DNA from: Grimontia sedimenti
GTDB lineage: Bacteria; Pseudomonadota; Gammaproteobacteria; Enterobacterales; Vibrionaceae
DNA length: 64,000 nucleotides
Direction: 5' to 3'
Assembly: GCF_011045095.1 (NCBI RefSeq)
Contig: NZ_JAALDL010000016.1
Span: forward strand, 51,174-115,173
The position numbers and the translations under genes were made by a program. A model generated the notes under the pieces. It was not told the origin of the DNA. It saw only the letters and a program-made list of their open reading frames with translations, and did no database searches. Of this stretch, positions 18,440 through 26,848 are shown piece by piece; the stretch's first letter is position 1; every line of letters begins with the position of its first letter.

Positions 18440-19591
18440 ATGAAAACCACGTTAGACATTGCTGGACAAACGTTTGCACTCCACCGCTATCCTATTCAGA
18501 AGAACGAAACCCTGCAGGCATGGGATGCAGCAGATGAATACCTGATCGAGGAACTTGAGAACAGTGTGTTACCAGACAACGCACACATCTTGATTTTCAA
18601 TGATGGTTTTGGGGCATTGAGCTGCTGGGCAATTCAGAAAGGATATCGTGTCACCATGGTGAGCGACTCCCATTTAGCCCAGTTAGGCACCGAGCAGAAC
18701 CTCAAAGATAATAACCTTGAAGGCGTCGATATACTTTCATCTTTAAAGCCCCTGCCGGTCGATGCCGATATCATCGTGATGAAGCTGCCAAAATATACCC
18801 GTTTTCTGGTGTGGCAACTCCAGCAGATTTCACATTCTGCGCGGATGAATGTTCAAGTATTAGCGGGTGCAAAAGCCAAAGACATCCATACATCAACACT
18901 TAAGCTGTTTGAAAAACACCTTGGTGCTACCCATACCTCGCTCGCTAAGAAAAAAGCGCGATTGATTTTCTGTCAGAAAGAAAAGCAGCTTGAATCAGCC
19001 CCGGTTGAAACGACTTCTTTTGACGTTGCCGATTACAAAATGACACTGCAAAACCATGCCAACGTGTTTTCGTCGGAAAGTTTGGATATCGCCGCTTACC
19101 TCATGCTTGAACATATTCCTGAAGACCAAGGGATTAAGCACATCATCGATCTGGGTTGTGGAAACGGGGTACTTTCTGTGGAAGCTGCCCGCCGCAATCC
19201 ACAGGCAATCATCACAGCTGTGGACGAAAGTCACATGGCAGTGGCGTCAGCATCTGCAAACTTGCTCAGTCATGGTATTAAACCAGAACGCATAAATTGC
19301 AGAGTGAACAACTGTCTGGAAGGTTTCGAACCAAACAGCGCTGACCTAGTGCTGTGTAACCCTCCATTCCATCAACTCAACACAGTGACAGACCACATAG
19401 CGTGGCAAATGTTTTGTGACGCCAGACGGGTTCTTGAACCCAAGGGACGCATTGTAGTGATTGGTAACCGTCACCTCGGCTATCATACTAAATTGAAACG
19501 TCTTTTTGGCAATGCACAAGTCATTGCTTCTAATCGTAAGTTTGTTATTGTCGAAGCATATAAACAGCCAGACTCTAAAGGGATGCGTTAA
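18440..19591 (+). CDS. rlmG: 23S rRNA (guanine-1835 N2)-methyltransferase
   Basis: Methylates G1835 of 23S rRNA with S-adenosylmethionine. The 383 residues comprise an N-terminal degenerate methyltransferase-like domain (ILIFNDGFGALSCWAIQKG near 55; GAKAKDIHTSTLKLFEKHLG near 143) and a C-terminal catalytic domain with IIDLGCGNGVLSVEA (SAM site near 236) and the guanine-methylase motif LVLCNPPFHQ near 309. These match RlmG better than its relative RsmC. It is transcribed away from bolA and ends three bases before yajG. Confidence 0.93.
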   Translation: MKTTLDIAGQTFALHRYPIQKNETLQAWDAADEYLIEELENSVLPDNAHILIFNDGFGALSCWAIQKGYRVTMVSDSHLAQLGTEQNLKDNNLEGVDILSSLKPLPVDADIIVMKLPKYTRFLVWQLQQISHSARMNVQVLAGAKAKDIHTSTLKLFEKHLGATHTSLAKKKARLIFCQKEKQLESAPVETTSFDVADYKMTLQNHANVFSSESLDIAAYLMLEHIPEDQGIKHIIDLGCGNGVLSVEAARRNPQAIITAVDESHMAVASASANLLSHGIKPERINCRVNNCLEGFEPNSADLVLCNPPFHQLNTVTDHIAWQMFCDARRVLEPKGRIVVIGNRHLGYHTKLKRLFGNAQVIASNRKFVIVEAYKQPDSKGMR

Positions 19592-19594
19592 CTC

Positions 19595-20167
19595 ATGAAA
19601 AAACTTCTGCTTGTTTCCGGACTGGTATTGGGCCTGAGTGCTTGTTCGTCACCCCGCGAACCTCAGATGACGATTGCCCCACAACCTTCTATTTCTTCGG
19701 TACCCGTTGCGCAAAGTAAACCTGTTACCGTTGAAAGCCGAGATCTGCGCACTGCTCAGTTTGTGGCAGTGGTAGACAATGGCCGTAAAAATGTGCAGCC
19801 AATCCAGGCAACTTCAAACGTTCGCGTGGTACTGGAAGATGCCCTGATCCGTCAACTGAATTCTCAAGGCTACAAAGTGGTTGCCGACAGCAAAGGTAAA
19901 CTGCGCATGGATCTGCTGGACGCACTGGTGAAAGTGGAGCACAGCGTGTTCTCACACACCATGAACACCAATGTTCAAATCCAATTGGTTGCAGATAATG
20001 GTCAGAACAAGTTCGTTAAGCGTTACACCGGCAAATCAACCACTGAAGGTTCCACCAGTGCGTCTGTTGAAGACATGGAAATGGCTTTGAATAGCCTGCT
20101 CGAAGCTGTACTGCAAGACATTGCTCGCGACCAACAGCTGATGACCTTCATGAATGAGAACTTCTAA
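19595..20167 (+). CDS. yajG: YajG-family lipoprotein
   Basis: Predicted lipoprotein of unknown biochemical role (COG3056, YajG). The 190 residues start with a signal peptide and lipobox LSAC (cysteine about residue 17), followed by a Pro/Ser-rich linker and an alpha/beta domain (VRVVLEDALIRQLNSQGYKV). No acidic residue follows the lipid-modified cysteine at position +2, so the outer membrane is the expected destination. Its stop overlaps the start of the cyclophilin gene (TAATG). Linkage to bolA and ampG matches E. coli. Confidence 0.88.
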   Translation: MKKLLLVSGLVLGLSACSSPREPQMTIAPQPSISSVPVAQSKPVTVESRDLRTAQFVAVVDNGRKNVQPIQATSNVRVVLEDALIRQLNSQGYKVVADSKGKLRMDLLDALVKVEHSVFSHTMNTNVQIQLVADNGQNKFVKRYTGKSTTEGSTSASVEDMEMALNSLLEAVLQDIARDQQLMTFMNENF

Positions 20168-20733
20168 TGAAAACCGTTTTTAAAACAGCATTAGTCGCTG
20201 CCACACTATTTGCAGCCAACGCGATGGCAGCGAACCCTATTGTCAACGTTGAAACTAGCGTGGGTAACTTCAAACTCGAGCTTTACCCAGAAAAAGCACC
20301 GAAAAGCGTTGAAAACTTCCTCAAATATGTGGAAGACGGTAGCTATGTGGGCACCCAATTCCACCGAGTGATTCCTGGGTTTGTCGCACAAGGCGGTGGC
20401 TACGACGCCAAATTCCAGCCTCGTCCAAGCACCTATGGCGAAGTGGTTAACGAGTCCAAAAATGGATTGGGTAACGAACGTGGCACCATCGCTATGGCAA
20501 GGCGTCAGGCGCCAGATTCTGCCACTCGACAGTTCTACATTAACCTGCAAAACAACAGTAACTTAGATGGCAACAGCTACAACTATGGTTACACCGTGTT
20601 TGGCAAAGTCATCGAGGGTTTTAATACCGTTGAGAAAATGGCAAAGGTTAAAACCGTCACAATCCCTGAAACTCGTATGCGCGATGTTCCCCAGCAACCT
20701 ATACTTATCGAGAAGATTCTCATTACCAATTAA
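20167..20733 (+). CDS. Periplasmic peptidyl-prolyl cis-trans isomerase (cyclophilin type)
   Basis: Catalyses proline isomerisation during protein folding in the periplasm. The 188 residues begin with a clear signal peptide cleaved after about residue 21 (ANAMAANP). The cyclophilin domain follows with FHRVIPGFVAQGGGYD near residue 60 and NERGTIAMARRQAPDSATRQFYINL near 98-122, close to PpiA. The active-site arginine in FHRV and the Q in QFYINL are present. Coupled to yajG by a one-base TAATG overlap. ppiA is the likely symbol, but E. coli ppiA is found elsewhere, so I leave it open. Confidence 0.92.
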   Translation: MKTVFKTALVAATLFAANAMAANPIVNVETSVGNFKLELYPEKAPKSVENFLKYVEDGSYVGTQFHRVIPGFVAQGGGYDAKFQPRPSTYGEVVNESKNGLGNERGTIAMARRQAPDSATRQFYINLQNNSNLDGNSYNYGYTVFGKVIEGFNTVEKMAKVKTVTIPETRMRDVPQQPILIEKILITN

Positions 20734-20751
20734 GTAGCAGGTTGAGAGGGA

Positions 20752-21117
20752 ATGCTAAAACTCGTTGCAGACAATCCCGAACAAAACAATGATGAGCTCG
20801 CCGGTGAACATGTTCGACAACATGCACCGGCTTTTGCTGCAGACGTCATTCGCTATGTCTTGCAGCAAGCTTCCTATGAAGATCTCAAACTTTCCTGCCG
20901 AAACCAGTTTCTTGAATGGTGGCAACTCTCTATTTCTGGAGGCTCTCCGGAAGATGATTACGAATCCGTCTATTGGTATCTGTTGTACATGATCGAATCG
21001 CGCCGCGAAGATGAATTACGCGGTAACAGATTTGTGAACCAACGTCTCAAAGAATGCGCTTGTTATCTGATCAATAAGGGAAAATTGCCACGTTTTGCGC
21101 GTGGCATTCGTCCTTGA
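20752..21117 (+). CDS. Conserved-looking protein of unknown function, 121 aa
   Basis: I do not recognise a family. The 121-residue protein is soluble, acidic at the N-terminus and basic at the C-terminus (LPRFARGIRP), rich in Trp/Tyr in the middle (EWWQLS, SVYWYLLYMIESRREDE). No signal peptide or membrane segment. AGAGGGA stands just upstream of ATG 20752, 18 bases after the cyclophilin stop, so it belongs to the yajG operon. It ends 48 bases before ampG. Codon use looks like its neighbours. The DNA reads as a real gene, but nothing visible gives a function. Confidence 0.75.
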   Translation: MLKLVADNPEQNNDELAGEHVRQHAPAFAADVIRYVLQQASYEDLKLSCRNQFLEWWQLSISGGSPEDDYESVYWYLLYMIESRREDELRGNRFVNQRLKECACYLINKGKLPRFARGIRP

Positions 21118-21165
21118 AGCACGGTAGCATGGGGTTACCTATGCACATAACAAGGACGTACATTC

Positions 21166-22560
21166 ATGTCCCCTTCTTCTCACCCTACCTGGCGGGAAAC
21201 GCTAAACAGCTATCTTGACCGCAGGCTCCTTTGGGTTTTCATGTTGGGCTGCGCAAGTGGCTTTCCATGGCTTTTGATCGGTTCAAATATGTCTGGCTGG
21301 CTCAAGGATGCAGGCTTAACCAGAACGGCGATCGGCTTATTCGGTTCTATTTTTGCGGTTTACGCGATTAACTGGATGTGGGCACCACTCATCGACCGCG
21401 TGAAACTTCCCGTGCTTCACCGAACATTAGGGCAACGCCGCAGCTGGATTTTCCTGATGCAGGTGATCATGCTGGTGTGTACCCTTTTCATTGCCAATAC
21501 CGATCCTTCATTCAATCTTTGGCTGACTTCGGTTCTGGCTTTCACCATAGCACTGGCTTCTGCCACCCAAGACATTGCCGTGGATGCTTTCCGTATCGAC
21601 AGTTTTGGCGAGCAGGAAAAATCCAAAATGCCGCAGGCTGCCGCCATGGCGGTGATTGGTTGGTGGACAGGTTACAGCCTTCCCGGGTATTTCGCTTTTA
21701 TCAATGCCGACTCGATAGGCTGGAATGGCGTTTACTACGGCATGGCAGGTTTTATCGGACTACTTATCCTATTCACCCTGTTTGTTGGTGAGCCAGATTC
21801 AAAACGCGACGAACTCCAGGCAGAAGCTGAGTCCCGTTACGCCAAGCGTTTAAATCAGGGCGAAAACAGCGTTCTGGTGTGGTTCTCCGTTACCATTGTT
21901 GAGCCTTTCGCTGAGTTCTTCCGACGCAATGGTGTGAAAGTCGCGCTTACTCTTCTTCTCTTTGTGTTCCTGTTTAAGATCGGTGAGGCCTTCTTGGGTC
22001 GTATGTCGATCGTTTTTTACAAAGAAATTGGCTTTAGCAATGAACAGATTGGCCATTACTCCAAACTTATTGGATGGGGCGCAACTGTCATCTTCACCTT
22101 GATTGGCAGCGCGATTAACGTCCGCTTCGGCGTCGTTAAAGGGCTTCTGATTGGTGGTATTGCCATGGCTGCCAGTAACCTGATGTTTGCGCTGATGGCG
22201 CACGTTGGACCGAATGAAAACCTGTTCCTGGCAACCATTATCGTGGATAACTTCACCAGTGCATTTGCAACCATTGCTTTTGTATCCTTCCTGACTTTCC
22301 TTACGGGCAGGGCGTTCTCCGCAACCCAATACGCTTTGCTGGCGTCTCTGGGTAATCTGGGGAGGACAACCCTCTCGTCCTTCAGTGGCTCATTGGTCGA
22401 CTGGATTGAGCAGTTTGAATGGATTCACAACATCACCTGGCTTGATCCTTGGTCCTTCTTCTTCGTCCTCACCACTATCATGGTCATTCCAAGCCTTGCA
22501 ATGATAGTAGGGCTCAGAAAGCACTTTAAAAAGCTGCAAGACATGCAGAAAACCGCTTAA
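21166..22560 (+). CDS. ampG: Muropeptide permease AmpG (MFS transporter)
   Basis: Inner-membrane symporter that imports anhydro-muropeptides for cell-wall recycling and beta-lactamase induction signalling. The 464 residues contain about 12-14 hydrophobic segments. The AmpG-type N-terminus is seen (LGCASGFPWLLIGSNMSGWL, then INWMWAPLIDRVKLP near residue 66), as is SATQDIAVDAFRID near residue 126. An AAGGA ribosome site precedes ATG 21166. A hairpin ATCCGCGAC-AAT-GGTCGCGGAT at 22571-22592 follows the stop but lacks a T run. Confidence 0.94.
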   Translation: MSPSSHPTWRETLNSYLDRRLLWVFMLGCASGFPWLLIGSNMSGWLKDAGLTRTAIGLFGSIFAVYAINWMWAPLIDRVKLPVLHRTLGQRRSWIFLMQVIMLVCTLFIANTDPSFNLWLTSVLAFTIALASATQDIAVDAFRIDSFGEQEKSKMPQAAAMAVIGWWTGYSLPGYFAFINADSIGWNGVYYGMAGFIGLLILFTLFVGEPDSKRDELQAEAESRYAKRLNQGENSVLVWFSVTIVEPFAEFFRRNGVKVALTLLLFVFLFKIGEAFLGRMSIVFYKEIGFSNEQIGHYSKLIGWGATVIFTLIGSAINVRFGVVKGLLIGGIAMAASNLMFALMAHVGPNENLFLATIIVDNFTSAFATIAFVSFLTFLTGRAFSATQYALLASLGNLGRTTLSSFSGSLVDWIEQFEWIHNITWLDPWSFFFVLTTIMVIPSLAMIVGLRKHFKKLQDMQKTA

Positions 22561-22666
22561 TCTGTGTTTAATCCGCGACAATGGTCGCGGATTACACTCA
22601 CCAATCCTGTTTAAACCGCTCTGCAGATCATCTTTTGAAACACTTATCTCGAATGCAATCCATTTC

Positions 22667-22700
22667 AACGCGATCTAAATCACATTTAGCAAACGATTGC
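22667..22700 (+). promoter_or_regulatory. CRP-like site and PurR/CytR-like palindrome upstream of ompK
   Basis: CGCGA-TCTAAA-TCACA (22669-22684) has one perfect and one imperfect CRP half-site. GCAAACGATTGC (22689-22700) differs from the PurR core GCAAACGTTTGC at one base. The pair lies 117 bases before the ompK start. E. coli tsx, of the same porin family, is controlled by CRP and CytR, so this arrangement is plausible but unproved. Confidence 0.45.
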
Positions 22701-22816
22701 GATTTCATTGCATTTTCTTTTTTGAACTTTCCCATAGAATGGCGCTCGTTACGGCGGAGGTCCAACCAATAGGTGTCTTTGCCACTTCTTTTCTGACGAT
22801 GTAAAGAGAACAAAAG

Positions 22817-23566
22817 ATGCGTAAATCAGTAGTAGCACTTAGCGTTCTGGCAGCAGCTGCGGCTGTTCCAGCTCAAGCGGAATACCTGTACGGCTTTGGT
22901 GGCATGTACGCAGACTACCAAGTTTGGAACCAAGGTTTTGGTAACGATGACGATAACTTCGGCGGTGACATTTCTGATCGCAACCAAGCAGTAATCGGTA
23001 TCGAAGGCGGTGCAGGTTTTACTTGGGGTCAAATCTACGGTTTCTACGACTACGAAGGTGTTGATCGTGGTACTGGTGACCGTGGCGCATCGACTAAAGG
23101 TACTATTCACTACAACCTGACCGACTCAGGTGTAAGCCTTTATGCACAGGTGTACAACACTGATTCAGATGCAGGCTTCCACGAGCAAAACCGTGTTATC
23201 GGTCTGGGCTACACTGGCCTGAAAGGCGATGGCTGGGCATTTACTCCATTCATCGGTGTGCACGAAATCAACACTAATGGCATCAGCGGTGCCAACGGTG
23301 GTATGGCTGGTTGGGTTGGTTTCTACAACACTAACATCGGTAGCCAAAACTTCACTTTCTCTACCTGGGGTGAATATGAGTTTGGCCGTCAAGACGCATA
23401 TGCGGCAGTTCAAGGTGACGACTGGGGTCTTAACGGTTCTGTAAACGCGATGTGGAACATCACTCAAAACTGGTCAACGGGTGTTCTGTACCGTTACACA
23501 GTGAACAAACTGGCACGTGAAGATTACCAAGATCTGATGATCTACCGCGTACAGTACAACTTCTAA
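22817..23566 (+). CDS. ompK: Outer membrane protein OmpK (Tsx-like nucleoside-channel family)
   Basis: Beta-barrel outer membrane protein of the OmpK/Tsx family; in vibrios OmpK is the receptor for phage KVP40, and Tsx relatives pass nucleosides. The 249 residues start with a signal peptide cleaved after AQA (about 21). The mature part alternates polar and aromatic residues, carries GFGNDDDNFGGD near the N-terminus and ends with phenylalanine (YNF), the outer-membrane sorting signal. A strong terminator follows. In E. coli tsx lies in the same ribD-nrdR region of the chromosome. Confidence 0.9.
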   Translation: MRKSVVALSVLAAAAAVPAQAEYLYGFGGMYADYQVWNQGFGNDDDNFGGDISDRNQAVIGIEGGAGFTWGQIYGFYDYEGVDRGTGDRGASTKGTIHYNLTDSGVSLYAQVYNTDSDAGFHEQNRVIGLGYTGLKGDGWAFTPFIGVHEINTNGISGANGGMAGWVGFYNTNIGSQNFTFSTWGEYEFGRQDAYAAVQGDDWGLNGSVNAMWNITQNWSTGVLYRYTVNKLAREDYQDLMIYRVQYNF

Positions 23567-23588
23567 TTTAGAGAAGTTAGACGGATTC

Positions 23589-23617
23589 AAAAGGCAGCTA
23601 TGTTTGGCTGCCTTTTT
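23589..23617 (+). terminator. Rho-independent terminator of ompK
   Basis: AAAAGGCAGC-loop-GCTGCCTTTTT, 23 bases after the stop codon. Confidence 0.88.
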
Positions 23618-23685
23618 GCTTTTCAGCATTCGGCTCCTGTCACAACAATGGTATGCTTCAATCGATCAATAAAGAAGGATGAAGC

Positions 23686-24576
23686 ATGCGTTTTACGCTT
23701 GTCGGTGCCGGTGCGGTCGGTGCGTTATGGGGTTTAAAACTACTTGAAGCTGGGCATCAGGTTCATTTTGTCACCCGCAAAGAAGAGTCTGACATAACAC
23801 TGGGATTCGAACATCAGAGCCCACTGATTTTTCCCTGCAACAAGTCCGATCGAATTGAAGAAAGCGACTGTGTTCTGGTTTGCGTCAAAGCCTTCCAGGT
23901 GCTGGATGCCATCCACCTTATACAGCCTTATCTCCATCCAGATACCCCGGTAGTATTGATGCACAACGGCATGGGTACGGCTGATGCTGTTCTTCAAGCA
24001 CTGGACACAAACCCTCTCGTACTTGCCACGACCTCCCATGGCGCTTTAAAGCTCTCTCCATCGGTATTACGGCATACTGGCCTTGGAGAAACACGCCTAG
24101 GTGGCGCGAATATCAGTGGAAAACAGTGCGACTTTCTTGCTGACGTTTTCAGCCATGCTCTACCCAGCGCCCAATGGGAAAAAGATATACAGACAGCGCT
24201 TTGGCGGAAACTGGCCGTCAATTGTATGATCAATCCTATGACTGCACTGCGTCAGTGTCAGAATGGCGAGTTGCTTTCTGATAGCTTGCGAGAGCAGCTA
24301 AACACATTAAGTGAAGAGATCGCTTTGGTCATGCAAGCCGAAGGATTAAACGTCGCATCGGATGACGTCTTACAACACGCATTACAGGTCGCGAAAGCCA
24401 CCGCAGAAAACCACTCTTCGATGAACCGGGACGTGCACTTCAAACGTCACTCGGAAATAGACTTTATCACCGGCTACCTGATCAGCCGAGCAGAATCACA
24501 CGATATAGCGGTACCGGAAAACCGGGCGCTGTATCAAGCCATCAAGAATTTGGAGCGATCCTATGACCACGCCTAG
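23686..24576 (+). CDS. panE: 2-dehydropantoate 2-reductase
   Basis: Reduces ketopantoate to pantoate with NADPH in pantothenate (coenzyme A) synthesis. The 296 residues begin with a Rossmann motif GAGAVGALWG and contain VLVCVKAFQV near residue 65, MHNGMGTADAV near 93, the catalytic lysine segment LWRKLAVNCMINPMTAL near 173, and HSEIDFITGYL near 252. AAGGA precedes ATG 23686. The last 14 bases overlap yajL; panE-yajL-thiI is also the E. coli arrangement. Confidence 0.94.
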   Translation: MRFTLVGAGAVGALWGLKLLEAGHQVHFVTRKEESDITLGFEHQSPLIFPCNKSDRIEESDCVLVCVKAFQVLDAIHLIQPYLHPDTPVVLMHNGMGTADAVLQALDTNPLVLATTSHGALKLSPSVLRHTGLGETRLGGANISGKQCDFLADVFSHALPSAQWEKDIQTALWRKLAVNCMINPMTALRQCQNGELLSDSLREQLNTLSEEIALVMQAEGLNVASDDVLQHALQVAKATAENHSSMNRDVHFKRHSEIDFITGYLISRAESHDIAVPENRALYQAIKNLERSYDHA

Positions 24577-25162
24577 CGTATTGGTGTGCCTTGCCCAAGG
24601 CATAGAAGAAATGGAAGCTGTGACTGTTATTGATGTCATGGTACGAGCTGGATTTAAAGTGACAACAGCGAGTGCCGCAGAAAACGGCGAGTTGACCCTG
24701 ACGTGCTCTCGCGGCGTTAAGTTGACTGCAGATGTTCCCTTGGTCAAAGTCGCCGATGAAGAATTTGACTGTATTGTTGTGCCTGGTGGCGTCGATGGCG
24801 CAAAAGCACTGGGAGAAAGCGCACTGGTTGTTGAAATAATTAAACAGCAGCAGTGCGATCAGAAATGGGTGGCGGCAATCTGCGCGGCTCCCGCACTGGT
24901 GATTGAAAAGAATCAACTCTTCCCAGACGCCTACAAAACCTGTCACCCTGCATTTATTGACCACATTCCAGCTGATAAGCAAAACAGTCGACGTGTGTTT
25001 ACCGACCACGACCACAAGCTTATCACCAGTCAAGGACCAGGCACGGCTCTCGAATTCGCTGTTGAGATTGTCTACTTGCTGGCAGGCAAAGACAAAGCCC
25101 GCGAGGTCGTAGAGCCAATGGTGATTATTCCCAACCTCCATTACGAAAAGAAGTTCGCGTAA
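24563..25162 (+). CDS. yajL: DJ-1/PfpI family protein YajL
   Basis: YajL (formerly ThiJ) is a DJ-1-superfamily protein linked to protection against oxidative and carbonyl damage. The 199 residues start VLVCLAQGIEEMEAVT, carrying the conserved glutamate near residue 15, and have the nucleophile elbow AAICAAPALV with Cys107. Length matches the family. It overlaps panE by 14 bases and converges with thiI across a shared terminator. Confidence 0.93.
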   Translation: MTTPSVLVCLAQGIEEMEAVTVIDVMVRAGFKVTTASAAENGELTLTCSRGVKLTADVPLVKVADEEFDCIVVPGGVDGAKALGESALVVEIIKQQQCDQKWVAAICAAPALVIEKNQLFPDAYKTCHPAFIDHIPADKQNSRRVFTDHDHKLITSQGPGTALEFAVEIVYLLAGKDKAREVVEPMVIIPNLHYEKKFA

Positions 25163-25194
25163 TACTGCACCTTCAGGTTGTTTGGATAAACCAC

Positions 25195-25224
25195 AAAAAA
25201 ACCGACCTCGAAAGGTCGGTTTTT
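25195..25224. terminator. Bidirectional terminator between yajL and thiI
   Basis: AAAAAAACCGACCT-CGAA-AGGTCGGTTTTTG, with A and T runs on both sides, between convergent genes. Confidence 0.88.
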
Positions 25225-25262
25225 GTTTCTAAGTCTTGTCGCTGCACTTTCTCGGATCAGCC

Positions 25263-26711
25263 TTACGGACGGTATACCTTCACGTTCGCATAGCCATTTT
25301 CTTGCAGGTAGAGGGCCTGCAGCCTGCTCATCACGCCACGATCACAGTAGAGCAGATAAGTTTTGCTCTGATCCAGATCGCCGAACTTGGTCGCCAGTTT
25401 GAAGAACGGAATGTGAACCACTTCCGCACCATCAATTTCCAATGGTTTTTCGTCTTCTTCTTCAGGGCTACGGATATCCAGCACCACGGCGCCGTTAGCA
25501 ATTTCGTCCACCAGTTCAACGTCTGGTGCTTTTTCTTTACTCTGCTTGCCGATATCACGGATATCCATGATTCGGGCGTCGTAAACCACTTTATCCAGAA
25601 TGCTGAAATCAAAGTTCGCTTCTTCCGCTTCCAACTTCGCTTTCTCAGCCTTGATGGTTGGCTTACGTGAAATCACACCACAGTATTCCGGCATGGTCTT
25701 GGCGAAATCTTCAGTACCAATGTCACGAGCCAGATTGATGATGTCTTCTTTGTCCCAGTTGATCAAAGGACGCAGGATCAGAGTGTCTGACACATTGTCG
25801 ATCATACGCAAGTTGGTCAGCGTCTGGCTCGATACCTGCCCTAAAGCTTCACCGGTCACCAATGCCTGGATGCCAAACTTTTCCGCTACCATGGAAGCCG
25901 CTCGCACAAACATGCGCTTAAGCACGACACCCATTTGGCCGTCATCAACTTTCTCAAGGATCTCTGCGACGACAGGTTCAAAATCAATGGAAATGAACTT
26001 CACTTTGGCAGAAGAACCAAACTTCTCCCACAAGTAGTGGGCGGTTTGTTGAACGCCAATCTCGTGTGCTGCGCCGCCAAGATTGAAGAAACAATAATGT
26101 ACTTTGCTACCACGCTTGATGTGCAGATAGCTGGAAACACCGGAGTCGAAACCGCCAGATATCAGGCTCAACACATCTTCCTGTGTACCCAGTGGGAAGC
26201 CGCCCTGTCCTTTAAAGCGCTCACGAACCACATTGACGTTTTCTTTGTCTACTTCCAGGTGTACAACCATGTCAGGCTTTTTCAACTGAACACGGGCTGA
26301 TTCAACATCTTGGTTCAAACCACCACCCACGTAGCGCTCTACGTCGATAGACGTGAAGTCATGATTGCCACGACGCTTAGCACGAACACAGAAAGACTTG
26401 CCTTCCAACTGATGTGCCACCGTTGCCGATACGATTTCATAGATGTTGTGCAGATCAGTAAACGGCCTTTGCTCAACTTCCAGCACATGGTGAATACCTG
26501 GCGTGTTGGTCAACACACTCAGCGCAATATCACGTTCAGCATCGTTTTTTAGCGAAACCTCGATATGGTCGCGACGGTTGAATACCGACATAGCGTCTGA
26601 CTTTCGCTTAAGAATATTTCGGATGTTAGTTTCCAGAATTTTCGTGAAGCGTTTCCGTACAGATTCACTTTTGACCATCACCTCAGGGTGAATTTTTACG
26701 ATAAATTTCAT
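25263..26711 (-). CDS. thiI: tRNA 4-thiouridine synthase / thiazole sulfur carrier ThiI
   Basis: Inserts sulfur at U8 of tRNA and, in enterics, supplies sulfur for thiamine thiazole. The 482 residues show an N-terminal ferredoxin-like and THUMP region (about 1-165), a PP-loop ATP site [13 protein letters not shown] near residue 185, the conserved Cys in [11 protein letters not shown] (near 344), and a C-terminal rhodanese domain whose active Cys456 lies in LYCDRGVMS. All key cysteines are present. It faces yajL and lies upstream of the pomB terminator. Confidence 0.96.
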   Translation of the reverse strand: MKFIVKIHPEVMVKSESVRKRFTKILETNIRNILKRKSDAMSVFNRRDHIEVSLKNDAERDIALSVLTNTPGIHHVLEVEQRPFTDLHNIYEIVSATVAHQLEGKSFCVRAKRRGNHDFTSIDVERYVGGGLNQDVESARVQLKKPDMVVHLEVDKENVNVVRERFKGQGGFPLGTQEDVLSLISGGFDSGVSSYLHIKRGSKVHYCFFNLGGAAHEIGVQQTAHYLWEKFGSSAKVKFISIDFEPVVAEILEKVDDGQMGVVLKRMFVRAASMVAEKFGIQALVTGEALGQVSSQTLTNLRMIDNVSDTLILRPLINWDKEDIINLARDIGTEDFAKTMPEYCGVISRKPTIKAEKAKLEAEEANFDFSILDKVVYDARIMDIRDIGKQSKEKAPDVELVDEIANGAVVLDIRSPEEEDEKPLEIDGAEVVHIPFFKLATKFGDLDQSKTYLLYCDRGVMSRLQALYLQENGYANVKVYRP

Positions 26712-26800
26712 AACAGGTTTCGCTACGGCTTTAACAAAGGCGCGGATTATACCTCAAGCATAACGTATTCGAAATAACCACACTGAAGTGAGTACAAAAA

Positions 26801-26829
26801 CAAAAAAGGCAGCGTCAATGCGCTGCCTT
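26801..26829 (-). terminator. Rho-independent terminator of pomAB
   Basis: Minus-strand AAGGCAGCG-CATTGA-CGCTGCCTT followed by TTTTG. Confidence 0.85.
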
Positions 26830-26848
26830 CTGTAAGGGCTTCAAAATA

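Noticed and set aside
22571-22592. Rho-independent terminator after ampG
   Set aside because: A good hairpin is present, but it is not followed by a T run, so I only mention it under ampG.
24542-25141. 199-codon minus-strand frame mirroring yajL
   Set aside because: yajL has all DJ-1 family motifs and an operon context; the mirror frame has none.
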